Assembly: GCF_003663845.1 (NCBI RefSeq)
Contig: NZ_RCCA01000001.1
Coordinates: 1,612,001 to 1,676,000 of the forward strand
Reading direction: 5' to 3'
Length of the DNA stretch: 64,000 nucleotides
Origin: Chryseobacterium sp. 7
Lineage (GTDB): Bacteria; Bacteroidota; Bacteroidia; Flavobacteriales; Weeksellaceae
The notes under the pieces: generated by a model
Told to the model about the DNA's origin: nothing
Seen by the model: only the letters and a program-made list of their open reading frames with translations
Databases searched by the model: none
Program-made: the position numbers and the translations under genes
Shown: positions 8,301-17,736 of the stretch, one piece after another
Layout of the letters: every line of letters begins with the position of its first letter
Numbering within the stretch: the first letter of the stretch is position 1

Positions 8301-9323
8301 ATGACAATACTTGTTACCGGGGGGCTTGGATATATTGGTTCTCACACTGTTGTAGAACTTCTTAATAATGGTTTTGAAGTCATTATTGTAGATGATTTAT
8401 CCAATTCAGAAAGGTTTATTTTAAAAAATATTGAGGAAATTGCAGGAAAGAAACCTGTTTTTTATCCTTTTGATTTGAGAAGAAAAGAACTTCTTACTCA
8501 GGTTTTTGATGCCCATCAGATTGATGGTTGTATCAATTTTGCAGCTTCTAAAGCAGTAGGAGAGAGTCAGATCAAACCTGTAGATTATTATGAAAATAAT
8601 TTATTCTCATTAATTAATATTCTTCAGGAGTTTAAAACAAGAGGAATCTCCAATTTTATTTTCAGTTCATCCTGTACAGTATACGGCCAGGCTGAAGTAA
8701 TGCCGATAGATGAAAATACACCGTTGAAAATGGCTGAAAGTGTCTATGGAAAGACCAAACAAATGGGTGAGCAGATTCTGATTGATTTTGCAAAGGCTTA
8801 TCACCGTAAAATTTCGGTATTAAGATATTTTAACCCGATCGGAGCACATCCATCTGCAAAACTGGGAGAACTGCCAATCGGAGTTCCGGATAATTTGGTA
8901 CCTTACGTAATGCAGACAGCTGCAGGAATACGTGAGAAATTAAGTATTTGGGGAGATAATTATCCAACACAGGACGGAACAGCCGTTCGTGATTATATTT
9001 ACGTGGTTGACTTGGCGAAAGCACATGTTGCAGCATTGAAGAAGCTGATAGAAGACTCTTCATCTGAAGCAGTGATAGATACTTACAATCTGGGAACAGG
9101 AAAAGGTTCATCTGTGCTGGAAGTGGTAAAAGCATTTGAAAAGGCAAACAATGTAGAAGTACCTTACCAGATTTGTGACAGAAGAGAAGGAGATATTACG
9201 ATTGCTTACGCAAACCCTGAAAAAGCAGAAAAGGAGCTCGGCTGGAAGTCTGAAACATCTCTGGAAGAATCTTTAAGAACCGTTTGGGAATGGCAGAAAT
9301 ATCTGAACAGCAGAAATATATAG
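8301..9323 (+). CDS. galE: UDP-glucose 4-epimerase
   Basis: Interconverts UDP-glucose and UDP-galactose (or the N-acetyl forms) with a tightly bound NAD. The 340-residue protein has the Rossmann motif GGLGYIG (7-13) and the extended-SDR catalytic set: Ser in SSSCTVYG (122-128), Tyr149 and Lys153 in VYGKTK. The C-terminal half contains RYFNPIGAHPS and the substrate-loop region typical of GalE. It lies in the nucleotide-sugar cluster with the DegT aminotransferase and a cytidylyltransferase. Related SDR epimerases share much of this pattern, but length and motif spacing favour GalE. Confidence 0.93.
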   Translation: MTILVTGGLGYIGSHTVVELLNNGFEVIIVDDLSNSERFILKNIEEIAGKKPVFYPFDLRRKELLTQVFDAHQIDGCINFAASKAVGESQIKPVDYYENNLFSLINILQEFKTRGISNFIFSSSCTVYGQAEVMPIDENTPLKMAESVYGKTKQMGEQILIDFAKAYHRKISVLRYFNPIGAHPSAKLGELPIGVPDNLVPYVMQTAAGIREKLSIWGDNYPTQDGTAVRDYIYVVDLAKAHVAALKKLIEDSSSEAVIDTYNLGTGKGSSVLEVVKAFEKANNVEVPYQICDRREGDITIAYANPEKAEKELGWKSETSLEESLRTVWEWQKYLNSRNI

Positions 9324-9476
9324 TTTCAGTGATGATATTATTTTTCTCCCGGTATGAAAGAACATTTAAAAAAAGAATATAAAAACAAATTACAAAACAC
9401 AACTTTGCTAAATTTTCCATCTTTTATCTTAATTAAAAGAACATTTATTTCAGCGGGGTTTTAATTTTAAATTAAT

Positions 9477-9929
9477 ATGAAGACACAAAGAATAGGTATT
9501 ACATTTTCCTCATTTGACTTATTACACGCAGGGCACATCAAAATGCTTGAAGAAGCTAAAACGGTATGCGACTATTTAATCGTAGGACTTCAGATTGACC
9601 CGTCTCACGACCGTCCCAACAAAAATAAGCCAAGCCAGACTATTGTTGAAAGGTATATTCAGCTAAAAGCAGTGAATGCGGTAGATGAGATCGTTCCTTA
9701 TTATACAGAAGAAGATCTGCTGGACATTTTAAAATCTTTTGTGATTGATGTAAGAATCATTGGAGATGATTATATGGACAGAGACTTTACAGGTAAAAAA
9801 TACTGTGAAGAAAAAGGAATTGAGCTTTTTTACAACAAAAGAGATCACAGGTTTTCCACCAGCGATTTGAGAAGAAGAATCTATGAAGCGGAAAAAGAAA
9901 AAGATTCAAAAGCAGAACCTGTAAAATAA
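9477..9929 (+). CDS. Adenylyl/cytidylyltransferase family protein (TagD-like)
   Basis: A 150-residue nucleotidyltransferase of the glycerol-3-phosphate cytidylyltransferase type. It has the HxGH nucleotide-binding motif LLHAGHIKML near residue 19 and the second signature HRFSTSDLRRRI near the C-terminus, both required for CTP chemistry in this family. The expected product is a CDP-alcohol used for polysaccharide or lipid headgroup modification; glycerol-3-phosphate is the best-known substrate, but ethanolamine- or ribitol-phosphate-like substrates are possible. It follows galE after 153 bp and ends at a strong bidirectional terminator. Confidence 0.88.
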   Translation: MKTQRIGITFSSFDLLHAGHIKMLEEAKTVCDYLIVGLQIDPSHDRPNKNKPSQTIVERYIQLKAVNAVDEIVPYYTEEDLLDILKSFVIDVRIIGDDYMDRDFTGKKYCEEKGIELFYNKRDHRFSTSDLRRRIYEAEKEKDSKAEPVK

Positions 9930-9937
9930 CATCATAA

Positions 9938-9969
9938 AAAAATCCCGAAAAGTAATTTTCGGGATTTTT
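9938..9969. terminator. Bidirectional terminator between convergent genes
   Basis: A perfect 14-bp stem AAAAATCCCGAAAA / TTTTCGGGATTTTT with loop GTAA. It can act for the cytidylyltransferase on the plus strand and the TonB receptor gene on the minus strand. Confidence 0.88.
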
Positions 9970-9975
9970 GTTGTA

Positions 9976-12564
9976 TTACATTGGGCCGCCACCCTGTTCT
10001 TCGTCTCCCTTAGTATTGGAGTTAATATCTTTTTTAATCTTTGGTTTGGTATCAACCTTTTCGCCCTGTTTAAATTTGTAAGTGAAAGACAATGCGAATT
10101 GTCTCGGCTGCCACTGCATCTCCATTTCTCTGGTAAACTGAGCATTATCAGAGTAGTTTTTCATCTTCCTTGTATTAAAGATATCTCTGATATTAAATCC
10201 GATAATCCCGTTTCCTTTCCAAATAGTCTGGCTTACCCCTAGATCTACACCATACATTGCTTTACGATTATTCATCGCTGTTTTTTCTGCACCTCTGTAA
10301 AAACTTTGAATTTGTAAACTTAAGTTTTTGGTAGGCTTGAAGGTATTGTTAAAACGTAGTCTGTAGGAGAAACCAGTACCTGAGAAGTCATTTAAAGTTT
10401 TTGGATTATCAGGGAATAAGTTATAGCTTCCGGTATTTTTATAGCCATAAAGGTCCGCAGAAAGCATGATCTTCCACCAGTTGAATGGATCATAAGTTCC
10501 ATTTAAATCCAAACCGTAGTTCGTTTCTGTACCTACGTTGAAAGGAATTGTATTAACAGCTCCGGTCTGATCTACATACTGATATCTGTTTTGTTCATCC
10601 TCAGACTTTCTAAAATATAAAGTAGGGTTGAACGTAATCTTTTTATTTGAAAGGTTATATCCTAGCTCAAAAGAGTTTTCATAGGTTGGGTTAAGGTTAG
10701 GGTTTCCTCTGAAATAGTTTCTGTCATCATCAAAAGACATGAAAGGAATCAAAGAGAAAGCTCTTGGACGATTGATTCTTCTTGAATAATTTAACAAGAT
10801 CTGATTGTTCTTGGCCAGGTCATAGCTTAAAAATACAGAAGGGAAGAATTTAGTATAGTTTTTATTGACTTCCGGAGTATTTGCAGGATTTCCATTTACA
10901 TCATAATTCTGGAAGTTGACATCAATTTTTGAAGTTTCACTTCTTAATCCTAACTGATAAGCAAACTTTTCTCCAATTTTACTTTTAAATTGTGCATAAA
11001 CTCCCAAAATCTTTTCAGAATATACCGTGTTACTAGTGAAATCGAATCTCGTAGTTGCAGGTTGTTCGTTCAAGCTTTGATCTACAAAATAATTATAAGT
11101 ATTTTTGTTATAATCATAACGAGCTCCAGCTTCTAATTTAGACTTTTCACCTATTGGAAGCTCATAATCAATTTTTCCAATGAAAGTGTCTGTTTTTGAA
11201 TCTGTACTTACATTATTGGTGATATTACCATTTGGTTGTAAAATATTTTCAATAAATGTTCTTTGAACAATTTTATTGATTCCGTCTGTTTTATTCGTCT
11301 GATAGCTTGCAGATGCAGATAATAGTTGTCCGTTATCTCCAATTTTCTGATCAAGTCCAAAGTCAAATTGAGTGGCAAGGTTTTTATTGTTTCCGTAGCT
11401 GTTTCTTTCTCTTAAAACATTGCTTACACCAGAAGTAGGAGTAGTGTATTGTCTTTCATTATAAGCATTAAGACCTGTTTGATCCGTATCAAAACTTCTG
11501 ATCATTCCAGAAAAATTGATGGAAGTCTTATCACTGAAATCATGTGTAAAACCTGCTGTAACATTATAGGTGTCACTTTCTCTTGTCGTTTTACCATTTT
11601 GTTGAGAATACTGTGTAAAAGGAAAAGCGTCAGAAGAAAGACTGCTGATGTCATCTTTTCTTGTAGTGGTATTCTTCATGGTGCTTTCGTTTTTCTGATA
11701 GCCGCCACCACCATTTAGGAACCATGTCCAGTTACCTTTTCTCCAGTTAAGATTGGCATTCAGATTCGTTCTTGGAAGGTAACCTAGTGTTCCGGTCACA
11801 GTACCATTGAAGCCCATCTTTTTATCTTTTTTAAGAATAATATTCAGAATACCTGCTGTTCCACTTGCTTCAAATTTGGAAGAAGGATTGGTTATTACCT
11901 CAATTCTTTCAATCTGATCAGCAGGAATACTTTGCAATGCATTGGCTCCGTCATCTATCCCAAGAAGAGAAGAGGGTTTTCCGTTGATCAAAAATTTTAC
12001 ATTGGAGTTTCCTCTCATAGAAACCGTTCCGTCTGTGTCCACAGAAACTGAAGGAACATTGGTTAAAACATCCTGAAGATTTCCTCCTTTACTTACAATG
12101 TCTTGTGAAGGATCATACGTTTTTTTGTCAAGCTCTACTTTATAAGGCTTTGTTGCTGCTGCAGTAATAACAACACCTTGTATTTCATTGGTTTTGCCAT
12201 CAACTGTAGAGGTAGGTTCTGCTTCAATAGATAATGCTCCGATATTGCCTGCTGCTGCAATATTTTTACTGACTACGCTTTTTTTGTAGTCAATAGCTTC
12301 TACGGTAATGTCGTAATCTCCCGGCATAAGCTGTAGCTTGTACTGTCCTTTTTCGTCTGTCAGTACAGCGTCACTTAATGTCTTGTTGGCTTTGTTGCTG
12401 AAAGTTACAGAAGCATAAGGAACCGGCTGATTTTTTTTGTTGACAATCGTCCCGGAAACATCTGTTTTCTCCTGTGCAAAAGCCATTGCTGCCGCTGAAA
12501 GTACTAATGTAAGTCCTAAAGTTTTTCTTGTGAAAATATTGACAATTTCTGTCTTATTCTTCAT
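9976..12564 (-). CDS. TonB-dependent receptor, outer-membrane beta-barrel family
   Basis: An 862-residue outer-membrane protein. Order of parts: signal peptide (about 1-30, ending AFA), a carboxypeptidase-regulatory-like beta-sandwich (about 35-115: VSGTIVNKKNQPVPYASV...), a plug domain (about 130-245, with SMRGNSNVKFLINGKPSS and QIERIEVITNPSSKFEASG) and a long C-terminal beta-barrel ending in a Gly/Asn tail. It belongs to the Bacteroidetes OMP-beta-barrel receptors that import siderophores, glycans or peptides with TonB energy. No SusD partner gene is adjacent, so it is not a typical SusCD pair and the substrate is unknown. The C-terminal residues after the barrel (KPKIKKDINSNTKG) are hydrophilic and dispensable-looking. 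Confidence 0.9.
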   Translation of the reverse strand: MKNKTEIVNIFTRKTLGLTLVLSAAAMAFAQEKTDVSGTIVNKKNQPVPYASVTFSNKANKTLSDAVLTDEKGQYKLQLMPGDYDITVEAIDYKKSVVSKNIAAAGNIGALSIEAEPTSTVDGKTNEIQGVVITAAATKPYKVELDKKTYDPSQDIVSKGGNLQDVLTNVPSVSVDTDGTVSMRGNSNVKFLINGKPSSLLGIDDGANALQSIPADQIERIEVITNPSSKFEASGTAGILNIILKKDKKMGFNGTVTGTLGYLPRTNLNANLNWRKGNWTWFLNGGGGYQKNESTMKNTTTRKDDISSLSSDAFPFTQYSQQNGKTTRESDTYNVTAGFTHDFSDKTSINFSGMIRSFDTDQTGLNAYNERQYTTPTSGVSNVLRERNSYGNNKNLATQFDFGLDQKIGDNGQLLSASASYQTNKTDGINKIVQRTFIENILQPNGNITNNVSTDSKTDTFIGKIDYELPIGEKSKLEAGARYDYNKNTYNYFVDQSLNEQPATTRFDFTSNTVYSEKILGVYAQFKSKIGEKFAYQLGLRSETSKIDVNFQNYDVNGNPANTPEVNKNYTKFFPSVFLSYDLAKNNQILLNYSRRINRPRAFSLIPFMSFDDDRNYFRGNPNLNPTYENSFELGYNLSNKKITFNPTLYFRKSEDEQNRYQYVDQTGAVNTIPFNVGTETNYGLDLNGTYDPFNWWKIMLSADLYGYKNTGSYNLFPDNPKTLNDFSGTGFSYRLRFNNTFKPTKNLSLQIQSFYRGAEKTAMNNRKAMYGVDLGVSQTIWKGNGIIGFNIRDIFNTRKMKNYSDNAQFTREMEMQWQPRQFALSFTYKFKQGEKVDTKPKIKKDINSNTKGDEEQGGGPM

Positions 12565-12697
12565 AGGTCATTTTTTTGTATAAAATCGTGAAAGAATAAC
12601 CCTTACTATTTTGAATATCCATATCGATTTGATTGTCAAAATATTATGGTCGTATATTGTTTTTCTAACTGTATAAATTTTTAGGTGCTTTCTAAGC

Positions 12698-13723
12698 TTA
12701 TTTTATATTTTTGGAGTTCAGCCAGTCCTGATAAGCCTTTGCATTCACGGCATGTTCTTCAGCGTTTGCCGTAAACTTATGGTACCCAAACCTTGCCGGA
12801 TCTGCACACATAAATATAAAATTGTTGTTTTCAGCATTTAAAACAGCATCTATTGAATTCTTATCCACTACACAGATAGGCCCCGGAGGAATACCTGCAT
12901 TGGCATAGGTGTTATAAGGTGATGGTGTAGACAAATGCTTATATAATACTCTTTTTATAGGTTCTTTAAAATTGGTCTGCTTATTAATTGCATAGATTAC
13001 CGTAGGATCAGACTGAAGTTTCATGCCTTTTCTGTAACGGTTCAAATATAATCCTGCAATTGTTTTCATTTCATCTTTTTTTCCTCCGGATTCTTTATAA
13101 ACAATAGAAGCCAGCGCATAGATCTGATCTCTTGTAAGACCAGACTGTTGCTCTTTAGTTTTTCTTTCGCTCGTCCAGAAATCATTATACTGATTTTCAA
13201 ATTTTGCAAAAAACTCTCTTGGGCTTACCGTCCAGAAGAATTTATAAGTATCAATGAAAAAATATTTTTTTAAATCTTCTACATTTTTATAGCCTTTCTC
13301 TTGTGCAACAACATCCAGATCATTAATGAAATGCAATGAATCAATTTCCGTTTTTTTGGTAACCTTACCGATCATCTGGTACATGTCTCCAAAATCTCCA
13401 ATTCTGTAAGAATTTGCTGTTTGATTACCTGCTTTGATCATATTCACAAGGTTTTTGTTTCCCGTTCCGCTTGCTATGTGGTATCGCCCTGCTTTGAAAT
13501 TGGTGTCAAGCCCTTTTTCTTTAGCCACCGCTTCAAAAGATTCCTTGTCTTTAATATAAGGAGCAATAGAATCCATGATCTGCTTAAAACCTGCTCTGTG
13601 AGGAATTAGAACATAACCATCCTTTTCTACATTGTTTCCTAAATATTTATTATAAAATCTAAAACCAAAAAATCCTGCCACTACAAAAACCAGCAGAATG
13701 ATAATGAGAATAGCTTTTTTCAT
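12698..13723 (-). CDS. mltG: Endolytic transglycosylase MltG
   Basis: Cleaves nascent glycan strands at the inner membrane and so helps set peptidoglycan chain length. The 341-residue protein has one N-terminal membrane anchor (about 4-24), a LysM-like region and a YceG/MltG catalytic domain. The catalytic Glu211 is in ASIVYKESGG; the more N-terminal glutamate of the E. coli IVEKE block is tyrosine here. The block LQSDPTVIYAI and the substrate-loop YNTYANAGIPPGPI are both present. It is immediately downstream of dapF (33-bp gap, same strand), linking two peptidoglycan functions. Confidence 0.92.
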   Translation of the reverse strand: MKKAILIIILLVFVVAGFFGFRFYNKYLGNNVEKDGYVLIPHRAGFKQIMDSIAPYIKDKESFEAVAKEKGLDTNFKAGRYHIASGTGNKNLVNMIKAGNQTANSYRIGDFGDMYQMIGKVTKKTEIDSLHFINDLDVVAQEKGYKNVEDLKKYFFIDTYKFFWTVSPREFFAKFENQYNDFWTSERKTKEQQSGLTRDQIYALASIVYKESGGKKDEMKTIAGLYLNRYRKGMKLQSDPTVIYAINKQTNFKEPIKRVLYKHLSTPSPYNTYANAGIPPGPICVVDKNSIDAVLNAENNNFIFMCADPARFGYHKFTANAEEHAVNAKAYQDWLNSKNIK

Positions 13724-13756
13724 TCTTATTAAATGTTGATTAAAAGTTATTTGTTT

Positions 13757-14524
13757 TTAAAGAAGATCTGTTTTACCTCTAAAAACCTGCTTTGCGGGAC
13801 CCTCCAGCCAAATGTTCTGGAATGCGTTACCGCTTTTTTCAGCATATACCTTAAGGTTTCCACCTAAAGTTTTAACTTTTACAGAGGTTAGATTATGTTT
13901 TTGAAGAAAAGTTAAAGCAGAAGCTGTAACTCCTGTTCCGCAGCTGTAAGTTTCGTCCTCAACGCCTCGTTCATAGGTTCTTACAAAAATTTCATCATCA
14001 GAAATTTTTTCTATAAAATTCACATTGATTCCTTTTTCTTTATATTTTTCTGAATTTCTGATTGCATATCCTTCGTCATATACGTGATAATCTTTTAGAT
14101 TTTCCACATATTTTACATAGTGGGGAGATCCGGTATTCAGAACAAAATCATTTCCGTCATGTGAAATTGTCTCCACATTAATCATTTTTAATTTTATAAC
14201 TCCGTTATGGATTTCGGCTTCATGTTCTCCGTCTGTTGCAATGAACTTGCATTTATCTTCAAAAATGTCAAGGAAAAAAGCAAAAGCTACAAGACATCTT
14301 CCCCCGTTTCCGCACATGGTGCTTTCTCCACCGTCAGAATTATAATAAACCATTTTGAAATCATAGTTCGGATCGTTTTCCAGTAGAATAAGACCATCAG
14401 CACCTATCCCAAAACGTCTGTCACATAATTTCTCTATACTGTTTTTATCTTTAGTAAACTGCAGATCACGGTTGTCTACCATCACAAAATCATTCCCTGT
14501 TCCCTGATATTTATAAAATTCCAT
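13757..14524 (-). CDS. dapF: Diaminopimelate epimerase
   Basis: Converts LL- to meso-diaminopimelate, the penultimate step to lysine and the direct precursor for the peptidoglycan stem peptide. The 255-residue protein has both catalytic cysteines in their signatures: Cys71 in MCGNGGRC and Cys195 in SCGTGVTAS. The N-terminal YQGTGNDFV block is also present. It is followed by mltG on the same strand, a plausible cell-wall operon of two genes. Confidence 0.96.
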   Translation of the reverse strand: MEFYKYQGTGNDFVMVDNRDLQFTKDKNSIEKLCDRRFGIGADGLILLENDPNYDFKMVYYNSDGGESTMCGNGGRCLVAFAFFLDIFEDKCKFIATDGEHEAEIHNGVIKLKMINVETISHDGNDFVLNTGSPHYVKYVENLKDYHVYDEGYAIRNSEKYKEKGINVNFIEKISDDEIFVRTYERGVEDETYSCGTGVTASALTFLQKHNLTSVKVKTLGGNLKVYAEKSGNAFQNIWLEGPAKQVFRGKTDLL

Positions 14525-14569
14525 ATTTTTTTGTTAAATGAAGAAGCAAAATTACTATATTTTAAATGA

Positions 14570-14597
14570 AAAACGAACAGTGTTAGCTGTTCGTTTT
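14570..14597 (-). terminator. Terminator after the FR-repeat lipoprotein gene
   Basis: An 11-bp perfect stem AAAACGAACAG / CTGTTCGTTTT with a TGTTAG loop lies 17 bp beyond the minus-strand stop at 14614, before the dapF start. The T-rich side faces the minus-strand direction. Confidence 0.7.
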
Positions 14598-14613
14598 GTT
14601 ATTTATAATCGTT

Positions 14614-15324
14614 TTATCTAAAGCCGCCTCCGCTGCTCTGTTGTCTGCTTGAACTAGTGCTTTGGGTACCACTCGAACTGTTTCTGAATCCGCCGCCGGA
14701 AGACTCTGATCTTGTACTGCTTTCAGAATTTCTGAAACCGCCGCTGCTGTTTTGGTTTCTGAATCCACTGTTATTTTGTGTACCCTGGCTTCCCTGGGTA
14801 TTCTGAGAACCGCTGCTTTGATTTCTGAATCCGCCGCTGTTTTGGTTTCTGAATCCTCCGTTTTGGTTATTCTGATTTCCCTGGTTGTTCTGATAGCCAC
14901 TGTTTTGGTTTCTGAATCCTCCATTGTTGTTTCTGGTACCATTATTGAAACCGCCTCCGTTATTGTAAGAACCGTTACTATTGGTAGTACGTGTATTCTG
15001 GAATCCGTTTGCAGGTCTTGAAGAGCTGGAAGATCTTCTTTCTACATATACTTTTCTTCTGGAGTTGTTATAAGTTTCATAATAATAAGGCACGCCGCTA
15101 TCATAGTAGTAATTAACGTTATTTCTGTAATAATAGCCGTCATTACCATAATATCCTCCGCTTCCGTAATATCCGGAAGGAGCATAGTAATATCCGTTGT
15201 TATAATAGGGATCTCCATAACCATAACCTCCGCTATTGCTACCGTATCCATCGGTATATGCTAAACAAGATGTTAAACTGGTAATAGCAAAAATACTGAC
15301 TGCTATTTTAAATAAATTTTTCAT
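14614..15324 (-). CDS. Repeat-rich lipoprotein (Tyr/Gly region plus GGFRN repeats)
   Basis: A 236-residue lipoprotein of unknown function. The signal peptide ends in the lipobox LTSC (Cys20). Residues 22-82 are rich in Gly and Tyr (GYYGSGGYYGNDGYYY), residues 88-104 are basic and serine-rich, and residues 135-236 consist of degenerate repeats built on GGFRNQNSG: seven Phe-Arg units, the last forming the exact C-terminus SGGGFR. No enzymatic domain is visible and the composition is that of an intrinsically disordered surface polypeptide. It starts 4 bp after the stop of pnuC upstream, so the two may be co-transcribed. Confidence 0.8.
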   Translation of the reverse strand: MKNLFKIAVSIFAITSLTSCLAYTDGYGSNSGGYGYGDPYYNNGYYYAPSGYYGSGGYYGNDGYYYRNNVNYYYDSGVPYYYETYNNSRRKVYVERRSSSSSRPANGFQNTRTTNSNGSYNNGGGFNNGTRNNNGGFRNQNSGYQNNQGNQNNQNGGFRNQNSGGFRNQSSGSQNTQGSQGTQNNSGFRNQNSSGGFRNSESSTRSESSGGGFRNSSSGTQSTSSSRQQSSGGGFR

Positions 15325-15328
15325 GACT

Positions 15329-16000
15329 TTATTGTACTTTTTTTTCTTTAAAACTTTTTTTCCAATTGACGTATCCTAAGATAGCCATTATAGTAAATAC
15401 CAAATATTGAACCGAAGTGATACCAAGTCCCTTAAAAATCATCATTGGTATACAAATAAGGTCTCCGATGATCCAAAAAATCCAGCTCTCAATGCGCTGT
15501 TTGGCCATAAACCACATTCCTACTAAAAATATTGAAGTGGTAAAAACATCCATCCAATTGGCCCAGTCCAGATGATATAATCCAAGACTGGTTCCTTCCA
15601 TGGAAAATTTATTATCAATATAAGGTTTGTAATAATAAATGAGAGTAACAAGTGCGAGGCTTAGAATAAAAAGTATGCTGGCATAGATCCATTCTTTTTT
15701 AGAAGCCCAATTAACATCCACATGAATGTTGTCTTCAGAATTTTTAGCCCATAAAATCCATCCATAGATACTCATTACTGTATAATAGACGTTAATCATA
15801 CAGTCTCCCAGCAGCCCGGCATTGAAAAGAAGATATACATAAATCAGCGTCGAGATAATGCCGGTAGGGTAGACCCATATATTTTTCTTTATGGAAAAAA
15901 ATACGCTCAGTATTCCGAAAATTGCACCTGATGTTTCCAACGTAATTTGTAAAAAATCATAGCTTTTATAAGGCTTTACAAAAAGATTATATAAATTCAT
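15329..16000 (-). CDS. pnuC: Nicotinamide riboside transporter PnuC
   Basis: An inner-membrane facilitator for nicotinamide riboside that feeds NAD salvage. It has 223 residues with seven or so membrane segments and the PnuC hallmarks: an early ETSGAIFGILSV segment, WVYPTGIIS, and NVYYTVMSIYGWILWAK. The C-terminal block ESWIFWIIGDLICIP also matches. The ATG at 16000 is chosen over an in-frame TTG six codons upstream. Some flavobacterial homologues next to TonB receptors move thiamine precursors instead, but no thiamine gene or TPP riboswitch is near here. Confidence 0.88.
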   Translation of the reverse strand: MNLYNLFVKPYKSYDFLQITLETSGAIFGILSVFFSIKKNIWVYPTGIISTLIYVYLLFNAGLLGDCMINVYYTVMSIYGWILWAKNSEDNIHVDVNWASKKEWIYASILFILSLALVTLIYYYKPYIDNKFSMEGTSLGLYHLDWANWMDVFTTSIFLVGMWFMAKQRIESWIFWIIGDLICIPMMIFKGLGITSVQYLVFTIMAILGYVNWKKSFKEKKVQ

Positions 16001-16164
16001 GCAATCAAAAATAAGCAAAAATATGGACTTTTTAAAATGGATTATATAATGTGTTGTTCAGGTTTTAGAAGTTTTAATGTAAAATAAATGATGAAAGTTT
16101 AACGATTAAAGTGAAAGTATCTAAATTTTTTATACTTTCGTAAATTCTTAAAATAAAAAAAATT

Positions 16165-17682
16165 ATGTCGAAAATTTGGGTCAAAAAGCCACTCAGTGCC
16201 TATGAGGCAGATATGAAGAAAAGTGAGCTGAAAAAAGTCCTTGGAAAATGGAGTTTAACAGCAATTGGAGTAGGTGCTATCATTGGTGGTGGAATTTTCG
16301 TTCTTACCGGAACAGGAGCCTATTATCATGCAGGGCCTGCGCTTGCAATTTCCTTTATTATAGCGGGTATTGCCTGCGTTTTTGCTGCATTGTGCTATGC
16401 CGAGTTTGCATCCATTATTCCTGTAGAAGGTTCAGCTTATGCTTATGCGTATGGAACGGTAGGAGAAATTTTTGCATGGGCCATGGGGTGGTGTCTCATC
16501 CTCGAATATGCTATGGCGAGTATGGCGGTCTCCGTGAGCTGGTCCGGATATTTTAATAAATTTTTGAAAATTTTTAATATTCATTTGCCAGCATATCTTA
16601 CGTCAGATCCGGCAAGTTATACCGGAGATGGTTTTTCAATGAACCTGCCTGCATTTATTCTTGTTCTTTTAATTACTGCACTACTGGTAAAGGGAACTAA
16701 AGAAGCTGCAGGAGCAAATAACCTGATCGTTTTAATGAAAACATCAGCGGTTATCTTCGTTATTATCGCCGGGGTCTATATTATTTTTTCTAATACTGAT
16801 CTTTATAACGCTGTAGATGGTGTTAAAAACTGGAAACCTTTTATTCCGGATCAGGTTCAGATTAAAAATTCTGAGGGAGATATGGTCTCTGCCTATGGTA
16901 TTAAAGGAATTATTTCCGGAGCAGCAGCTATTTTCTTTGCTTATATTGGTTTTGATGCTGTTTCTACACAGGCTGGAGAGGCTATTAACCCTAAAAAAGA
17001 TGTGCCTTTCGCGATTATTGCTTCATTATTGGTTTGTACTGCTTTATACATCTGTGTATCTCTTGTATTAACAGGAATGATGCATTATACAGACTTTAAC
17101 CCGGAAGGTAAATATCCTGATGCTATCAAGGCTCCTGTAGCGTATGCTTTTGAAATTGCAGGAAAACACTGGGCGAGTAATATTGTAACAATCGCTGCTA
17201 CTGTAGGATTAATTTCTGTAGTAATGGTAATGATGATGGGACAGTCCAGAATCTTCATCGGTATGGCAAAAGACGGATTGATTCCTAAATTCTTTGGTGA
17301 TCTTCATCCAAAAACAAAAACACCTTACAAAGGAATCATTTTGTTAGGAATTGTTGTAGCATTAATCGCGGCATTTACACCTATTTCAACATTGGCTGAT
17401 ATGACAAGTTTCGGAACTCTGTTTGCATTTACACTGGTTTGTATTGCAGTTTGGGTAATGAGAAAAAAAGAACCGAATCTGATCAGACCTTTCAAAGTTC
17501 CTGCTTATAAAATTGTAGTAGCATTGGGTGTATTTATCAATATTTATTTGATATTTAATTTAAGTGCTCATGCATTGGAGCTTTCCGCGGTATGGTTATT
17601 CTTAGGAGGTTTGGTATATTTCCTTTATGGAAAATCAAACAGTAAACTTAATAATCCTGAAAAATATCAGAACCAAGATTAA
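16165..17682 (+). CDS. APC-family amino acid permease
   Basis: A 505-residue inner-membrane transporter with about 12-13 membrane segments. The first helix carries GAIIGGGIFVLTGTG, the unwound substrate-binding Gly-rich motif of the APC superfamily; AAAIFFAYIGFDAVSTQAGEAINPKKDVP is the conserved sixth-helix region of the CAT/YfnA cationic or branched amino-acid subgroup. It likely imports or exchanges an amino acid. The substrate cannot be read from the sequence. It is monocistronic, with a terminator directly after the gene. Confidence 0.9.
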   Translation: MSKIWVKKPLSAYEADMKKSELKKVLGKWSLTAIGVGAIIGGGIFVLTGTGAYYHAGPALAISFIIAGIACVFAALCYAEFASIIPVEGSAYAYAYGTVGEIFAWAMGWCLILEYAMASMAVSVSWSGYFNKFLKIFNIHLPAYLTSDPASYTGDGFSMNLPAFILVLLITALLVKGTKEAAGANNLIVLMKTSAVIFVIIAGVYIIFSNTDLYNAVDGVKNWKPFIPDQVQIKNSEGDMVSAYGIKGIISGAAAIFFAYIGFDAVSTQAGEAINPKKDVPFAIIASLLVCTALYICVSLVLTGMMHYTDFNPEGKYPDAIKAPVAYAFEIAGKHWASNIVTIAATVGLISVVMVMMMGQSRIFIGMAKDGLIPKFFGDLHPKTKTPYKGIILLGIVVALIAAFTPISTLADMTSFGTLFAFTLVCIAVWVMRKKEPNLIRPFKVPAYKIVVALGVFINIYLIFNLSAHALELSAVWLFLGGLVYFLYGKSNSKLNNPEKYQNQD

Positions 17683-17691
17683 TAATAATAT

Positions 17692-17715
17692 AAACCGCTT
17701 CGGCGGTTTTTTTTG
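17692..17715 (+). terminator. Terminator with UUCG tetraloop
   Basis: Stem AAACCGC / GCGGTTT closed by TTCG, an exceptionally stable tetraloop, followed by eight Ts, 10 bp after the permease stop. Confidence 0.9.
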
Positions 17716-17736
17716 TCTTATAATTACAATATGTAT

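Noticed and set aside
14583-14942. Minus-strand ORF with DSETKTA-like repeats overlapping the FR-repeat lipoprotein
   Set aside because: It is the frame-shifted shadow of the lipoprotein's repetitive DNA; the lipoprotein frame has the signal peptide and lipobox. The opposite-strand ORF at 14752-15021 is rejected for the same reason.
15329-16000. Thiamine-related PnuT function for the PnuC-like transporter, suggested by the TonB receptor in the region
   Set aside because: No TPP riboswitch-like leader and no thiamine genes are adjacent; the TonB gene is several genes away. Nicotinamide riboside is the default.
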